Below are positions 1 to 11,300 of a stretch of DNA of 64,000 nt, one piece after another. Under the pieces are notes generated by a model. It was not told where the DNA came from and made no database searches. It saw only the letters and a list, made by a program, of their open reading frames with translations. Every line of letters starts with the position of its first letter. Position 1 is the stretch's first letter. This DNA is from Pithys albifrons albifrons (Eukaryota; Chordata; Aves; Passeriformes; Thamnophilidae), in NCBI RefSeq assembly GCF_047495875.1, contig NC_092470.1, positions 20,014,001 through 20,078,000 on the forward strand. The letters are read 5' to 3'. A program made the translations under genes and the position numbers.

Positions 1-50
1 CTGCAGTGTCCTGGGTGAGCTGCAGAGTCCTGGGTGAGCTGCAGAGTCCT
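1..50. repeat. 19-bp tandem repeat, cut by window edge
   Basis: The unit CTGCAGAGTCCTGGGTGAG is repeated about 2.6 times from the first base, so the window probably opens inside a short minisatellite. No coding role is seen. Confidence 0.7.
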
Positions 51-2202
51 ACCTGCATCCCTCACAGGCAGCTCATGGGGCCAGAGAGGGGATAACCCCT
101 GGGGGTTCCTCCTGCAGGGAGCCCAGAGCTCAGCCTGAGGGGCCTGTGGCAGCCACACGTGGCTCACAGTGCCCACCCGGGTCTGACATTCCCTGGAACA
201 GCTCTAGACATGGTCCCAGCAGGAGAGGATGTGCCCTTGGATGTGCTCCAGGCTCTGAGCTACCCCACATTCCTCAGCATTCCTGCCCAGCCTGCCTGGC
301 CACAGCACAGCCCATGGGATAACCCACCTCAAACCCCCCAGAGGGCAGAGACAAGAACAGGAAAACCTGAGCTGCAGTGGAGGAGCCACTCGGGCTCCAT
401 GGGGTGCTCCAAGAGGGCCCTGCCAGGGTCCCCATCGGTGCCAGCTCTGCCCTTGCAGGTCACCTGATGGGCTGAGCCCCACAAGGCCTGGGAGGGCAGA
501 GTCAAGGGGGCTGCAGCACGTCCATGATGAGGCTCCAGTTGCACGTTGCTCCAGTCTGAGCTCTGTGTGTCCCCATGGTGGGAGTGGAGCTGGTTCCTGC
601 TGCCCTGAGACCTTGGGTAGTGCTCGTAGGGTTTGGGCCACACACCTGCTGGGCAGACCCAGGTTGATGCTCTGCTGTGGGACTCCCACCCCCAGAGTAT
701 CCAATAACATTTGGAGGTGTAAACCAGCAAAATCTGTCACCTCAACCTGCATGGCCACTGCTGGTTTCTGCTGGGAGCTGCACTGAGGGTCACAGCCTGT
801 CTCTGCCCTTACTCTGGGTGTGTGGTGTGGATGCTTCTGGTGCCACAGCTGCCTCTGCACATTTCCAGGGACCTCTGTGGGCTCAGCACAGTTTCTCCCA
901 CCATTATCACACTGACAACTCCAATGAATGATCCTTCTAAAGGCTTTTAGGACTTGGCAGTACATGAAGACCTCCCTCAGAAGCTGCAAACCCTCCCCAG
1001 TGAAAGGCACTGCCATCAGGAGCTCAGGCACACTGGTCCCAGTTGGTCCAGACCATGATTCAAAGGCACCTCTAAGTTCCAGGATCAAATGCCAGCAGCT
1101 TCTAGGAATGTGCTGGAAGCAGCAGGTAGACCTGAAGGCTACAGAGAAAATTGCATTTCCTCTTTAAGCCTTATCTTTTTCCACACCCTAGAAAAACCTT
1201 AGAGCTTATTCATTCATTAAAACAGAAGGGAACTTTCCTCTAGTCTTTGGTGACTCACAGGCTGTCAGAGCTGCTGTGGAGGTGTGACCAGAGCGTGGGG
1301 ATGTTCTCCCAGGTGTCCTCTGGTGTTTCCAGCTTGGGTGTCCCCCCAGTGCTCTCAGGGCAGGGTGGTTTCCACACTGGCTGCCTGGCCAGGTGAGTGC
1401 AGGTGGTCCTGGGGCCAGGATGGGAGTCCCTTGGGGTGGCAGATGTGCCTCCTGCCCTTGGTCCTGATGGTCTCTGGGGGAGTGGGAGCCCCCCCAGGGC
1501 CACACGTGGGACACAGCCAGGCTGTGCTCACTCAGAGCCATGTGTGGGCTCCTCTTAGTCATTGTTTGCAAGGATTTGAGTGATGGCCAGGACTGATAGA
1601 AACGTCTGCAGAGCCCTGGAGATTCATAACTGGCGGCAGAGAAGAGACTCCTACTGAAAATCCTTAACCTTAAATCCCTAAATCCAGGGGTCAGGCCTTT
1701 CCTGGCAGCTGTTTGCTGCAGCCACCCAGGGCAGGGATGCCAGTGGTCCCTGTCTGGCTGCTGGACATTCACCTGGGAGCTTGGACACCACACACAGGCA
1801 GATGGTACTTGTAGCAGGTGTTTCACTGAGCTGAACTTCAAACAGGAAAAAAAAATAGGGGTGACATCTGCACAAAGGCTGAACTCGGGAAGTAACATCC
1901 CTGTGCTCTGTGCTGAGGGTTTATTTGGGGCTTGTTTTGGTCTCTTGCTTTGTGCTTCCTCCACCTCTTTTTAAAACTGTTTTATTTTCATTGTCTTCTC
2001 CATGGCTTAACTGGGAACCAGGAACTTTGCAGTGAGGTAACTGTGAGGCTTCACACTGGGTTTGTTTCTGATTTTTCTCATCTGCCAACTTAAGCTCTGA
2101 GAAGCTGCTGCTCAGTTTGAGGAGGCTCTTGAGCAGGTCCAACTCAGGTGCAGTGCATTGCTGAATATAAAGGAGAAAGGTGCATAATTGTGGGGGACTG
2201 AT
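51..2202. other. Unique intergenic DNA, no gene recognised
   Basis: Open frames exist on both strands (for example 204-1088 and 1206-1964 on the minus strand), but their translations are proline-, serine- and tryptophan-rich without a recognisable domain. Nothing else stands out. Confidence 0.5.
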
Positions 2203-2443
2203 GGATGGCACTGCCTCTGACAACCCATGCAGGGCTGGCACTGCCTCTGACACCCCATGCATGGCTGGCACTACCTCTAACACCCCATGCAGGGCTGGCA
2301 CTGCCTCTGACACCCTGTGCAGGGCTGGCACTGCCTCTGAAACCCCGTGCATGGCTGGCACTGCCTCTGACACCCTGTGCAGGGCTGGCACTGCCTCTGA
2401 CACTCCATGCATGGCTGGCACTGCCTCTGACACCCCATTGCAG
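2203..2443. repeat. 30-bp minisatellite, about 8 copies
   Basis: The phrase CTGGCACTGCCTCTGA recurs exactly every 30 bp (2235, 2265, 2295, 2325, 2355, 2385, 2415), with CACCCCATGCAG/CAT between. Because 30 is divisible by three and the unit lacks stops, in-frame repeat peptides appear on both strands; these are not genes. The 618 bp after it (2444-3061) hold nothing recognisable. Confidence 0.95.
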
Positions 2444-3061
2444 GGCTGGCTGGGGCTGGGGCATCACCTGCAGCCAGAGAAGTGCTCAAGGAGTGCCCCA
2501 AAAGGAAAAATGCAGCTGCCTTTCTTGCAGGCCTGCTGGGAGCCTGTGTGTGTTTCTGCCTGGGTTAGGCCAGGTTTTAGGAGCCAGTTTAGAATTTCAA
2601 CTTTGCTTTTGAAGGACCTTCCAGCCACCTCTCTTACAGACATCCTGTCCATGCTGATGGAAGGAGCCAATTTGAAAGCCAAGTTTAAACACGCAGCCCA
2701 CTGTTTATTCCAGTGAATCACAAGTGCTGAGAACCTGATCCTGCAAACTCCAGAACATCTCCTGGGAGATCTCCAGAGCTCTCCCTGATAATGCAATTAC
2801 CCCTTTCCAGTTGGAAGACTAAGGCAGCAGCTCTCTCAGTTGGAGAATTGCAGGAGAGGGCTCAGTGGTTTGGGTTCTGCTGCTGAAAACCCATTAGGGG
2901 GGAGCTCAGCCCATTAATTGCCCAACGTGTGTAGATGTGGACAAACAAGTGGGTGCATGACCAGCAGATGCAGCTGAACACACAGTCAGGGGCTGCTCCT
3001 GCTTGTTTGCTCTCTGCTTGTATCACAGGTAAATTCAAGGAGCTGACCTCAAGACCCCACC

Positions 3062-3529
3062 ATTGGGGTTGGTCTCTTCTCCCAGGCACTCAGCAATAGG
3101 ACAAGGGGGCACGATGGGCTCAAGCTGTGCCAGGGGAAATTGAAGTTGGAGAGCAGAAAGAAATTCTTTGCAGAGAGAGTGCTCAGGCATTGGAATGGGC
3201 TGCCCAGAGAGGGGGTGGATTCCCCATCCCTGGAGGTTTTTCAGCTGAGCTTGGCCGTGGCACTGAGTGCCATGATCTGGTAAAGGGACTGGAGTTGGCC
3301 CAAGGGTTGGACTTGATGATCTTGGAGGTCTTTTCCAACCCAATCCATTCCATGATTCTATGGATGTGGCACTGAGGGAGAATCCATCATGTCTTGATCC
3401 AACCCCACTGTGATCACCAGCCCAGGGCACAGAGTGCCCTGGGCTGGTGATCACAGTGGGGTTGGATCAAGGGTTGGACTTGCTGATCTTGGAGGTCTTT
3501 TCCAACCCAATCCATTCTATGATTCTATG
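3062..3529 (+). mobile_element. CR1 LINE 3' end, compound copy with palindrome
   Basis: A 5'-truncated CR1 3' end runs from 3062 to about 3360. Its + strand encodes the last part of the CR1 reverse-transcriptase ORF (residues like [16 protein letters not shown], disrupted here) and ends in the typical CR1 tail CCAACCCAATCCATTC plus ATGATTCTATG. It is followed at once by a second CR1 3' end, reached through a perfect inverted repeat (3393-3471). The same two-unit architecture recurs at 23.5, 43.0, 43.8 and 56.0 kb, so it looks like a propagated derivative and not a single accident. Confidence 0.85.
3393..3471. repeat. Perfect inverted repeat, 38-bp arms, 3-nt loop
   Basis: Left arm 3393-3430 and right arm 3434-3471 are exact reverse complements, separated by AGA (3431-3433). 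The arms contain TGATCACC/GGTGATCA. The right arm continues into a normal CR1 tail, so the left arm is an inverted duplicate of the start of that tail. Confidence 0.97.
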
Positions 3530-3691
3530 AAGGTCAGGGCTGCCAGAGGCAGGACACTCAGGGATTTCTGTGAGGTTTCAGCACAGCCCTGGTTTACTGC
3601 AAATCATCACCTTTCTCTTTTTATTCAAGCAGAGCCAATCTTGGTGTTAAGCATTGGGCAACATCTGGTAAACCCAGTACAAACCATAAAC

Positions 3692-3842
3692 CCAACTCCC
3701 ATCCCTGGAAGTGTCCCAGGCCAGGCTGAATGGGGTCTGGAGCAACCTGGTCTCGTGAAAGTGTCCCTGTCCATGGCAGGGGGTTGGAATGGGCTGATCT
3801 TTAAAGTCCCTTCCAACCCAAACCATTCCAAGATTCCACGAC
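3692..3842 (+). mobile_element. CR1 LINE 3' end (second subfamily)
   Basis: This short copy has the signature CTGGAGCAACCTGG, then a TGTCCATGGCAGGG stretch and the tail CCTTCCAACCCAAACCATTC. It belongs to a different CR1 subfamily from the copy at 3062. It is 5'-truncated and non-coding. Confidence 0.85.
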
Positions 3843-5181
3843 TCCAAGTGCACACCCACATCCAGGGGGTTTATCTCTTTTACTGCACCTCCTGTTTGCT
3901 GCTTGGCAACTGGAATAATATTATTGCACACACACACATGTTACATGAGGCATTACCTGCAGTTAGAATTTATTTACCATCTTCATTTAGCACATCCAAA
4001 GCCTGATATTTTGAACACTGCTCCAGTGGCAGCTGCCAAAAAGGAGGCAGCTCACAGCGTTAAGGGAATGAGTCACATTCTTACACACTCGACAGGATTA
4101 GACATTTCACTCCTTAATGCTTAAATGGGAGGTCATTAAAACAGCCCTGTGGTTTGGGGAGGATAGCAATTCCATAATTTGCTTATTTTGGTGCAAGTGA
4201 AGAGCTTGGTTTGACTGTAAATGCGTTCACCCTGTCGTGGCAGAGCAGCACAAGCTCTGCTCGTATCAGAGGGTGCAGCCAGTCCTTGCTGCCTCTGCTC
4301 CTGCTTCCTTGTGCCCAGCCTGTCTCAGAAAAGTGGGAATTTCCCTGACACTTTCTATGGTTTAGCAGGGTCCTGCTGGAGCTCAGGAGCTGGCAGTGCC
4401 CCTGCTCCATGGGATCAGACACTAGAAGGGGTATGGGAAACACTGGGGACAGATCAGGGCTGGAGGGACACTGTTGTGTTTTACGTGGGTCAGTGGCCAC
4501 CACCTTGTCCACAGGGAGGTTTAAGAAAGCCATTGGTACTCCCCCACACTTTTTATTATTATCATAAAAGTAATTTGCTCCATGAGCAGCAGAAATTCTG
4601 AAGCTCTGGTTTCCTCCCTATTATTACCTTGTGATGGGATTTCTGGTAACAACAAAAATGTGGCCTCCAATTCCAGCTTTTTCTGACACAATATTTCCAT
4701 CCTGCCAGTGGATTCTTTGGTGTCACATCCTCTGAGCTGTAGCTTGGTCCTTCCCCAGCCCCAGTGCTGTCCTGGAATGTTCATGGAGCTCCTTAGCTGT
4801 GGCAGAGCTGAGCCTGCCACGCCACTGCCAAATTAGCTGGTGATTGACCTGTGGCTTTAAATGTCCCTGCTGTGGTTGGGCAAACACGAGCACGTGGTCA
4901 CATCCTCTGAGAACAGCTACACAAGCTTGGGGTTTCTTAGAAGACCAGCCTAAAACATGAGCAGTGTGTTGTGGCTAAGGCCATGTCAAGGCTGATCTCC
5001 CAGTTTCCCAAAGTGAGCCTGGAGAGGGCTCGGAGGAGGCTGGAGAAGGACATGGGCAGTGTGTGCTGGACCAGCAGCCCCTTCAGGGCCTGACAGGGTA
5101 CAGAACATCTGCACAGGTTGAGGGAAAGCCCTGTGAAAATCATTTTTACAGCCAAACCCCTCCATATATCTGAGCCTGTCA
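3843..5181. other. Unique intergenic DNA
   Basis: A short (CA)n run occurs near 3929-3939. No gene, RNA or repeat is recognised otherwise. Confidence 0.5.
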
Positions 5182-6176
5182 GGCTGTGTCTCCATGGCTG
5201 TGTCTCCATGGCTGTGTCTCTATAGCTGTGTCTCCATGGCTGAGTCTCCATGGCTGTGTCTCCAGGGCTGTGTCTCCATGACTGAGTCTCCATGGCTGTG
5301 TCTCCAGGGCTGTGTCTCCATGGCTGAGTCTCCATGGCTGTGTCTCCAGGGCTGTGTCTCCATGACTGAGTCTCCATGGCTGTGTCTCCAGGGCTGTGTC
5401 TCCATGGCTGAGTCTCCATGACTGAGTCTCCAGGGCTGTGTCTCTATAGCTGTGTCTCCATGGCTGAGTCTCCATGACTGAGTCTCCAGGGCTGTGTCTC
5501 CAGGGCTGTGTCTCCATGGCTGAGTCTCCATGACTGAGCCTCCATCCCTGTGTCTCCATGGCTGTGTCTCCATGGCTGTGTCTCCACGGCTGAGTCTCCA
5601 TCCCTGTGTCTCCATGACTGAGTCTCCATCCCTGTGTCTCCATGACTGAGTCTCCATGGCTGAGTCTCCATGGCTGACTCTCCATGGCTGATTCTCCATG
5701 GCTGTGTCTCTATAGCTATGTCTCCATGGCTGAGTCTCCATGGCTGAGCCTCCATCCCTGTGTCTCCATGGCTGTGTCTCCATGGCTGTGTTTCCATGGC
5801 TGAGTCTCCATGGCTGTGTCTCCATGGCTGAGTCTCCATCCCTGTGTCTCCATGGCTGTGTCTCCACGGCTGAGTCTCCATCCCTGTGTCTCCATGACTG
5901 AGTCTCCATGGCTGAGTCTCCATGGCTGACTCTCCATGGCTGATTCTCCATGGCTGTGTCTCTATAGCTGTGTCTCCATGGCTGAGTCTCCATCCCTGTG
6001 TCTCCATGGCTGAGTCTCCATGGCTGAGTCTCCATGGCTGACTCTCCATGACTGAGTCTCCATGGCTGAGTCTCCATCCCTGTGTCTCCATGACTGAATC
6101 TCCATGGCTGTGTCTCCATGGCTGACTCTCCATGGCTGAGTCTCCATGGCTGAGTCTCCATCCCTGTGGCTCCAGC
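5182..6176. repeat. 14-bp minisatellite, about 71 copies
   Basis: The unit GCTGTGTCTCCATG and variants (GAGTCTCCATG, TCTCTATAG, TCTCCATCC, TCTCCAGGG) fill almost 1 kb. With a 14-bp period the frame rotates every copy. The minus strand lacks stops in all phases, which generates an apparent 330-residue frame built of METQPWRHSHGDTA-type repeats. This is an artefact of the array. Confidence 0.97.
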
Positions 6177-6767
6177 TGGATGGAGCTGTGAGCAATTCCC
6201 AAACCCCAACAACCTCTCGCCCCCTCATGGAGCGGCTGGAGCTGAGGGATGGATGATGAAACATGTTCCTCTTTAATCTGCCTGGATTAGGAATGTCTCA
6301 CTGCTCCCTGGGAAGGAGCTGCAGCAGGATCAGGGATGTTAACAGCAGCCAATCTGATGGTGCCAAAGCAAGTCCCTGCAGATCGGGCACACGGAGCTGG
6401 GGAAGAGCAAAGCCTGGCTCCGTGGGGAGCGTGGGGAATGTGCTCCCAGTCATCAGGTGGAGCACATGAACAACGTGTTCTGAAGGCCAAGGGCAGGTAC
6501 AGATGATCATGGTGAAGGTACCAGCCCTCACCTGTGGGCAGACTGTGATTTCATGTCAGAATAGAGAAGAAAATTAAGGTGACCGAAGTCAGTGTTGGTT
6601 GGGGGAGCCAATGCCAAGGAGAGGCAGTTGTTGTACCAAGAGGAAGCTGCCAGGCTTTCTTCATGGTGTTGATTCTAGAAGACAGTGAAACCTGTAGCTG
6701 TTTGGGGATTCTGAGGGGAAGATGTTGGTTTAAAAACTTCTGAACTTCAGGCTCGGGTGTGTTTTGG

Positions 6768-6821
6768 GAGGTGGGGAAGGGGTAGGTGGGGAAGGGGCAG
6801 GTGGGGAAGGGGCAGGTGCAG
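6768..6821. repeat. 16-bp purine-rich tandem repeat, 3 copies
   Basis: GGTGGGGAAGGGGCAG is repeated three times, once with T for C. The G runs could in principle form a G-quadruplex on the + strand. Confidence 0.85.
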
Positions 6822-6860
6822 CTTTGTGGATGCAAGTTGAACCCTTGGCTTGAGCAGTTT

Positions 6861-6892
6861 CAAATTAACAGACCAAGATGTCTGTTAATTTG
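6861..6892. repeat. Perfect 13-bp inverted repeat
   Basis: CAAATTAACAGAC (6861-6873) and its exact complement GTCTGTTAATTTG (6880-6892) flank CAAGAT. Each arm contains a CAGAC/GTCTG Smad half-site and a TTAA core. The surrounding DNA is not an obvious repeat. Confidence 0.9.
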
Positions 6893-6999
6893 ATAAATTC
6901 TAAAAAAGTAAAGGACTAAACCCCTCAGTTCTTTGGGAGATCTGTGCCAGAATGGCACATGGACTCAATGTTCAACCTTTTCTGTTGGGCTTTACAAAC

Positions 7000-7019
7000 A
7001 TGTGTCATTTTTGACACAT
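7000..7019. repeat. 8-bp inverted repeat with TGTCA/TGACA cores
   Basis: ATGTGTCA and TGACACAT flank TTTT. TGACA is the core site of TALE homeodomain proteins (MEIS/TGIF), so a paired binding site is possible. No functional evidence is visible. Confidence 0.7.
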
Positions 7020-7650
7020 CCCATTCCAAAACCAGTGTGACAATCTGGTTTTGGCTTCCCTAACACAGATCCAGAGCAATTCCATTGGCTTCAAGTACCA
7101 CTTGGAGCAAGATCTCACACCTGGTTTTCATCCTTTTCTCTTTCCATGGCATCTCTGGTCCCATCTGTGGGTTGGATGTTGTATTTGCCTCCATGGATTC
7201 TAAATGTCACCTCAGCCACCCCCAGAGCAGCTCTGAGCCTGTGATCCCTGCCTGTCCCCTGCTGCTGGACACCTTTGGGAAGTGGCTTCAGCCTGAGGGT
7301 CTGATCCTGTGCCTGGAACAAGATCCCAGCCCAGGCTGCAGCTGTGCTTCCATCCCATTGCCTGCTTGAGGGGGACCTCAGACTGCCAAAGAACGGAGCT
7401 GCTCTTCTTTTTAAAACCAAAATCTTGTGTTCTGCAGACCCTGACAGGGCAGCAACAGATACCAAAGGGCTGTCTCACCCTCCTGCCAGACCCCAACTGC
7501 CAGCTCTGTGCCTAAACCACAGGGCCACCCCTTGTCCCCTTTGATAGGACCATCTGGAGACCAAAAACAAGCTGATGAAAGCCACCCAAGAGCATCCAAC
7601 CTGGGGGAAGCACCTGCTGTGCCTGCAGACCTTCAACCCATCCCCAGGCT

Positions 7651-7765
7651 GGGTTCATAGAATCAGAGAATCACAGAATGGATTGGGTTGGAAAAGACCT
7701 CCCAGACCATCAAGTCCAACCCTTGGTCCAACTCCAGCCCCTTTACCAGGTCATGGGTTGTTGCT
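7651..7765 (-). mobile_element. CR1 LINE 3' end, minus strand
   Basis: The inverted CR1 tail (CATAGAATCAGAGAATCACAG, then TGGATTGGGTTGGAAAAGACC) is followed by GTCCAACTCCAGCCCCTTTA, the complement of the part just after the CR1 ORF stop. The copy is 5'-truncated. Confidence 0.85.
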
Positions 7766-8403
7766 GTCCAGGGCTCCCTGTGCCACTGCTGAGGTGGTGC
7801 CATCCCAGCAGAGGACAGTCACTCCTTGTGCCTGAGGAGGTTCACAGGGATGGTGGTGCAGTGCTAGATTTTAATTTGTTTCCCCTTGAAGGCCAACACT
7901 TGGCTTGGACTCTCCAGAGCTGTTAAGTTTATTAATAGTCTTTGTTTCTGGAGCGAAGTGACTCCACAGAGGGGAGTTATTCCATGCAAAACAAAACAGG
8001 AAAAGCAAACAATGTCCAGCTCCTCTGGGCTGGAGGGGTGCTCAGAGAGCAGCATTGTTCCACCTTCTCCTGTGAGGCAGAGGAGACCCCAGGCAGGGCA
8101 GGCCTGGCAGGAGGAGGGCAATGAGGTCCAGCCCAGGGGCACAGAGAGAGCGTTCAGGGGGAAAATGGGACCAGCTGGGGAAGATGAGGCTGTTCCTGGG
8201 CAAGTTGCTGGTTTAAGAATTCAGTGAGAGAACTGACAGGGGGAACTTCACAGGCAGCAGCACAGCCTGTGGTTTGGTGGGACCTGAGTGCTCCTGCCCT
8301 GGGAAGGTGCAGGACACGTGAATGTCCATCATTGCCTGTTTGCTGGGCAGGGACACTCATTCCATGCACAGCAGAATCCTTGAGCTTGGAAAATACCTTT
8401 AAA
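7766..8403. other. Unique intergenic DNA
   Basis: No gene, RNA or repeat is recognised in this stretch. Confidence 0.45.
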
Positions 8404-8628
8404 ATCACAGAATCTGAGAATGTTTTGGGTTGGAAAGGACCTTAGAGATCATCTCATTCCACCCCCAGCCATGGGCAGGGACACCTCCCACTGTCCCAGG
8501 GTGCTCCAACCTGGTCTGGAACACTCCCAGGGCTGGGGCAGCCACAGCTTCTCTGCCCAGCCTGTGCCAGGGCCTGCCCACCCTCCCAGCCAGGAATTCC
8601 TTCCCAATATCCAGTCTAAAGTCCAATA
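8404..8628 (-). mobile_element. CR1 LINE 3' end, second subfamily, minus strand
   Basis: The order is ATCACAGAATCTGAGAATG, GGTTGGAAAGGACC, CCATGGGCAGGGACACCTCC, ACACTCCCAGGGCTGGGGC, TGTGCCAGGGCCTGCCCACC. This is the antisense of the subfamily also seen at 17.4, 27.7, 40.4 and 58.5 kb. It gives the uninterrupted reference for the SINE-interrupted copies at 17.4 and 40.4 kb. Confidence 0.9.
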
Positions 8629-10864
8629 ATCAAGTCCAAACATTAACCCAGTTGCTTCTTTTTGCAACTGATGTTGTGGGGTTTTGTTTATGCCTTCCAA
8701 GTCTTCTTCCCATTGGGGCTAATAAAGCCACGTGGGCTGCAAAGGCCCCAGAGAGAGGGGCAGGATTGCTCCAACTCTCCTTCTGAAGCAACCCGGGCTG
8801 TGAAACACAGGGGACAGTTGTTCATCAGAAAAATAAAGCTTGGAGCTTTTCCCATGGCAGGGAGAAACATTCTTCATGATGAAACCCCCAACATGATCCA
8901 GCTCCTGCCTTTCCCCTCCTCTGAAATATATAAAATATTCTTCACACTCTCACTCCTCTGGGATTCTGCAGCAGTTGGAGCACTGCTGCCTTTTTTCACT
9001 GCCATATTTCAATATATGCCCCTGTGACAGGCAGCAACGTCCCTTCCATCAGCTTTAGCTCTTGGATTTGTTTTCCCCCAAAGGGAGAATAAACTGCAAA
9101 CATCCCTCAGATGGAGCCACTGAAGCCTGAGCTGAGTTTGGGGAATTCCAGGATTACCAAACATCCTGGATTTCAGGGACAGGGCAAGGTATCCACTCAA
9201 TGACATCTTCAACTCCCAGCACTTCCAGAGAGGAAGGTTTATACCCACATTAAATCTGGGATAAAAATGGATTACTGGCAGTTGCAAATTTTTGTGCTGA
9301 GTAAAACAAATGATTTACAAGTTTTCTGGGAAATGAAGACTCGAACAAAAATGTTGGTTTGGTTGGATGCATGGCTGGATTTGCTCTCAAAAGTTTGTAG
9401 CATTTTAAAAATAGAGTGAACTGACAGTTGGAAGTGGAGACGGTTTCAACTCCAAGAGTCAAAACGCTGCATTTTGAAACGCTCTGAATTTCTCCTACTC
9501 AAAATTCCACATCCACATTCTAAGGAAGTGACTGACCTTGGGCTGGGGCACGTCCGAGATGGTTAATTTTGAATGTTTAACTTCAAATCCCCGCTGTGGG
9601 TGGAGGAGCTCCTGACCCATCCCCGGGGATGTCTGAGGAGGGCACCAGGTAGGCTGGAGGCAAATGAGCTCGTTACACCACAGGCTCGTCAGCTCCTTTG
9701 AACCCCACCAGATTCCTGCTCCTTAGTCACTATTTATACAGTTGCACACAGATTCTTTCTTAAGCATTCACACATTTTATGAAGTCAGAAAAGACTTTTA
9801 AGATGCAAAAAAACCCTGATGGTTTTAATGAGTTTAACAATAAACAGGCAGAGACTAAAGCGTGCACAGTGCCGGGGTCAAAGCCACACTGAATTTCCAC
9901 TGGCCTCAGCTCAGAGGAGCTTCAAGCCTGTGCTTTCACTTCCAAATCCTGCTGGGCTGGTGAAAACAGAATTTTTAGTTGTGCTTCATGCACAGATGGA
10001 GAATTTTGGAGTCCTGGGGGTCGCTCGGAGCTCAGCGTGTGCTGGGAGCTGCTTTGGGTTGGGTTTTGCAGAGGAGCCCTTTGGTTTGGTGGCTCCTGCT
10101 GGATCCAGCACAGGACTTGCTTCAGAAGCCTCCACATTTCACTGAGGCAGCTTAATTGTTACTCAATGAAAGGCCAAATCTGCAGCAGAGGCATCGCTGC
10201 CCTCCAGGGAGAGGAGCTGGGGTTTGAGAGCTGGCAGGGAGAGACCCTTATGCAAGGGCAGGAAGATCATTCAGAAATAGTCATAAAACACGAGACAAAC
10301 CTCGAAATGTTTGTTAAAAACAAAGTTGAACTGTTGATTCACATCACTCGTGAAAGAGATTCTAGAGATGGGGCAATGACCGCCCAAAGGCAGTGAGGGA
10401 CATGCCCGAGGCAATCGGGCTCTGCTCCCTCCTGCCTCCTCCTCCTCTCCCCAGAGAAAGGGGCCACCTGGGGGTGATGCTCCTGCAGGTCCCAGAGACG
10501 AGCCCTGCAGCTACTCAGGGAGCTCAGGGGACTGGCTGTGACCTCCTTATTTCTCCCAACTCTTACCATGCCATGGTGAGACAACTGACCTTGTCCAGCT
10601 TGGGAGGGCTTTCCTGGCCTTCCCAATGGAAACACACCTCCTTTTGTACAGCATTCTCTGTGATTAGTGGGGAAAATGATTGGTGTTGGCAGTTTTGTGT
10701 TGAAAAAGAGTGTTCAAGTCTCCTTTGGAGTCTTCCTGATTTTGCCCAGCTTTTTGTGAACTTTAATTCAGGCACTGCAACCAACGGACCAGGAGCCCCG
10801 TTCCTGCTCCTGGAGACAAATCCATCCATCTCCATTCCCTTCTGCGAGCTGCTTGAGCTTTGAG
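8629..10864. other. Unique intergenic DNA
   Basis: Moderately AT-rich with no recognisable gene. A few stretches (for example 9420-9600 and 9720-9860) are free of repeats and could hold regulatory DNA, but nothing specific supports this. Confidence 0.4.
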
Positions 10865-11300
10865 CCCGGCAGCCCCGAGCAGCCGGGCTCCCCCAAACGT
10901 GCCAGGCTTCCCAAAGCCTGCCAGGCTCCCCCAAACGTGCCAGGCTTCCCAAAGCCTGCCAGGCTCCCCCAAACCCGCCGGGCTCCCCCAAAGCCGGGGC
11001 TGGGCATCCGTGCCCGCTCCGTGCCCGCTCCGTGCCCGCTCCCGGCGCCAGCCCCGCTTCCTCCCGGGGCACTCCGCAGACAACTCGCTTGTGTATTTGG
11101 AGTTGTTTACCCCGTGCTCGGAGCAGGATGCTTTCCTTATCTGCAGGCAGAGCCAATTCCCCCCAGCGCCTCCGTCACTCCCGGCCCGCTCCAGCTCCGG
11201 CTCCGCGCTGGCTCCGCGTTATCTCCGCGTTATCCGCAGCCCCCGCAGCCCCTGCCCGAGCTGCCCCCGGGCGCGGCTCTGCCACCCCCAGCGCTTCCAA
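10865..11300. promoter_or_regulatory. Orphan CpG-rich patch with GATA motifs
   Basis: About 430 bp are much richer in C, G and CpG than the flanks. They start with a 38-bp tandem repeat and include GTGCCCGCTCC repeats. GATA-type motifs appear as CTTATCTGC near 11136, GTTATCTCC near 11218 and GTTATCCGC near 11230. No exon or transcript is evident. It could be a distal enhancer CpG island of SMAD6 or the promoter of an unannotated non-coding RNA; both are inferences. Confidence 0.4.
10886..10997. repeat. 38-bp tandem repeat, about 3 copies
   Basis: GGCTCCCCCAAACGTGCCAG followed by GCTTCCCAAAGCCTGCCA starts at 10886, 10924 and 10962; the last copy is degenerate. Confidence 0.9.

Larger units (their letters stand above)
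6177..7650. other. Unique intergenic DNA with two small palindromes
   Basis: No gene is recognised. The stretch contains a 16-bp GGTGGGGAAGGGG(C/T)AG repeat of three copies near 6768-6821 and two short inverted repeats listed separately. Confidence 0.5.

Noticed and set aside
3393..3471. microRNA hairpin or rho-independent terminator
   Set aside because: The perfect stem occurs in several copies within CR1 derivatives; it is a repeat feature, and bacterial terminators do not apply here.
5220..6212. 330-codon minus-strand open frame
   Set aside because: It lies entirely in the 14-bp array; three frames are open simultaneously and encode the same rotating repeat.
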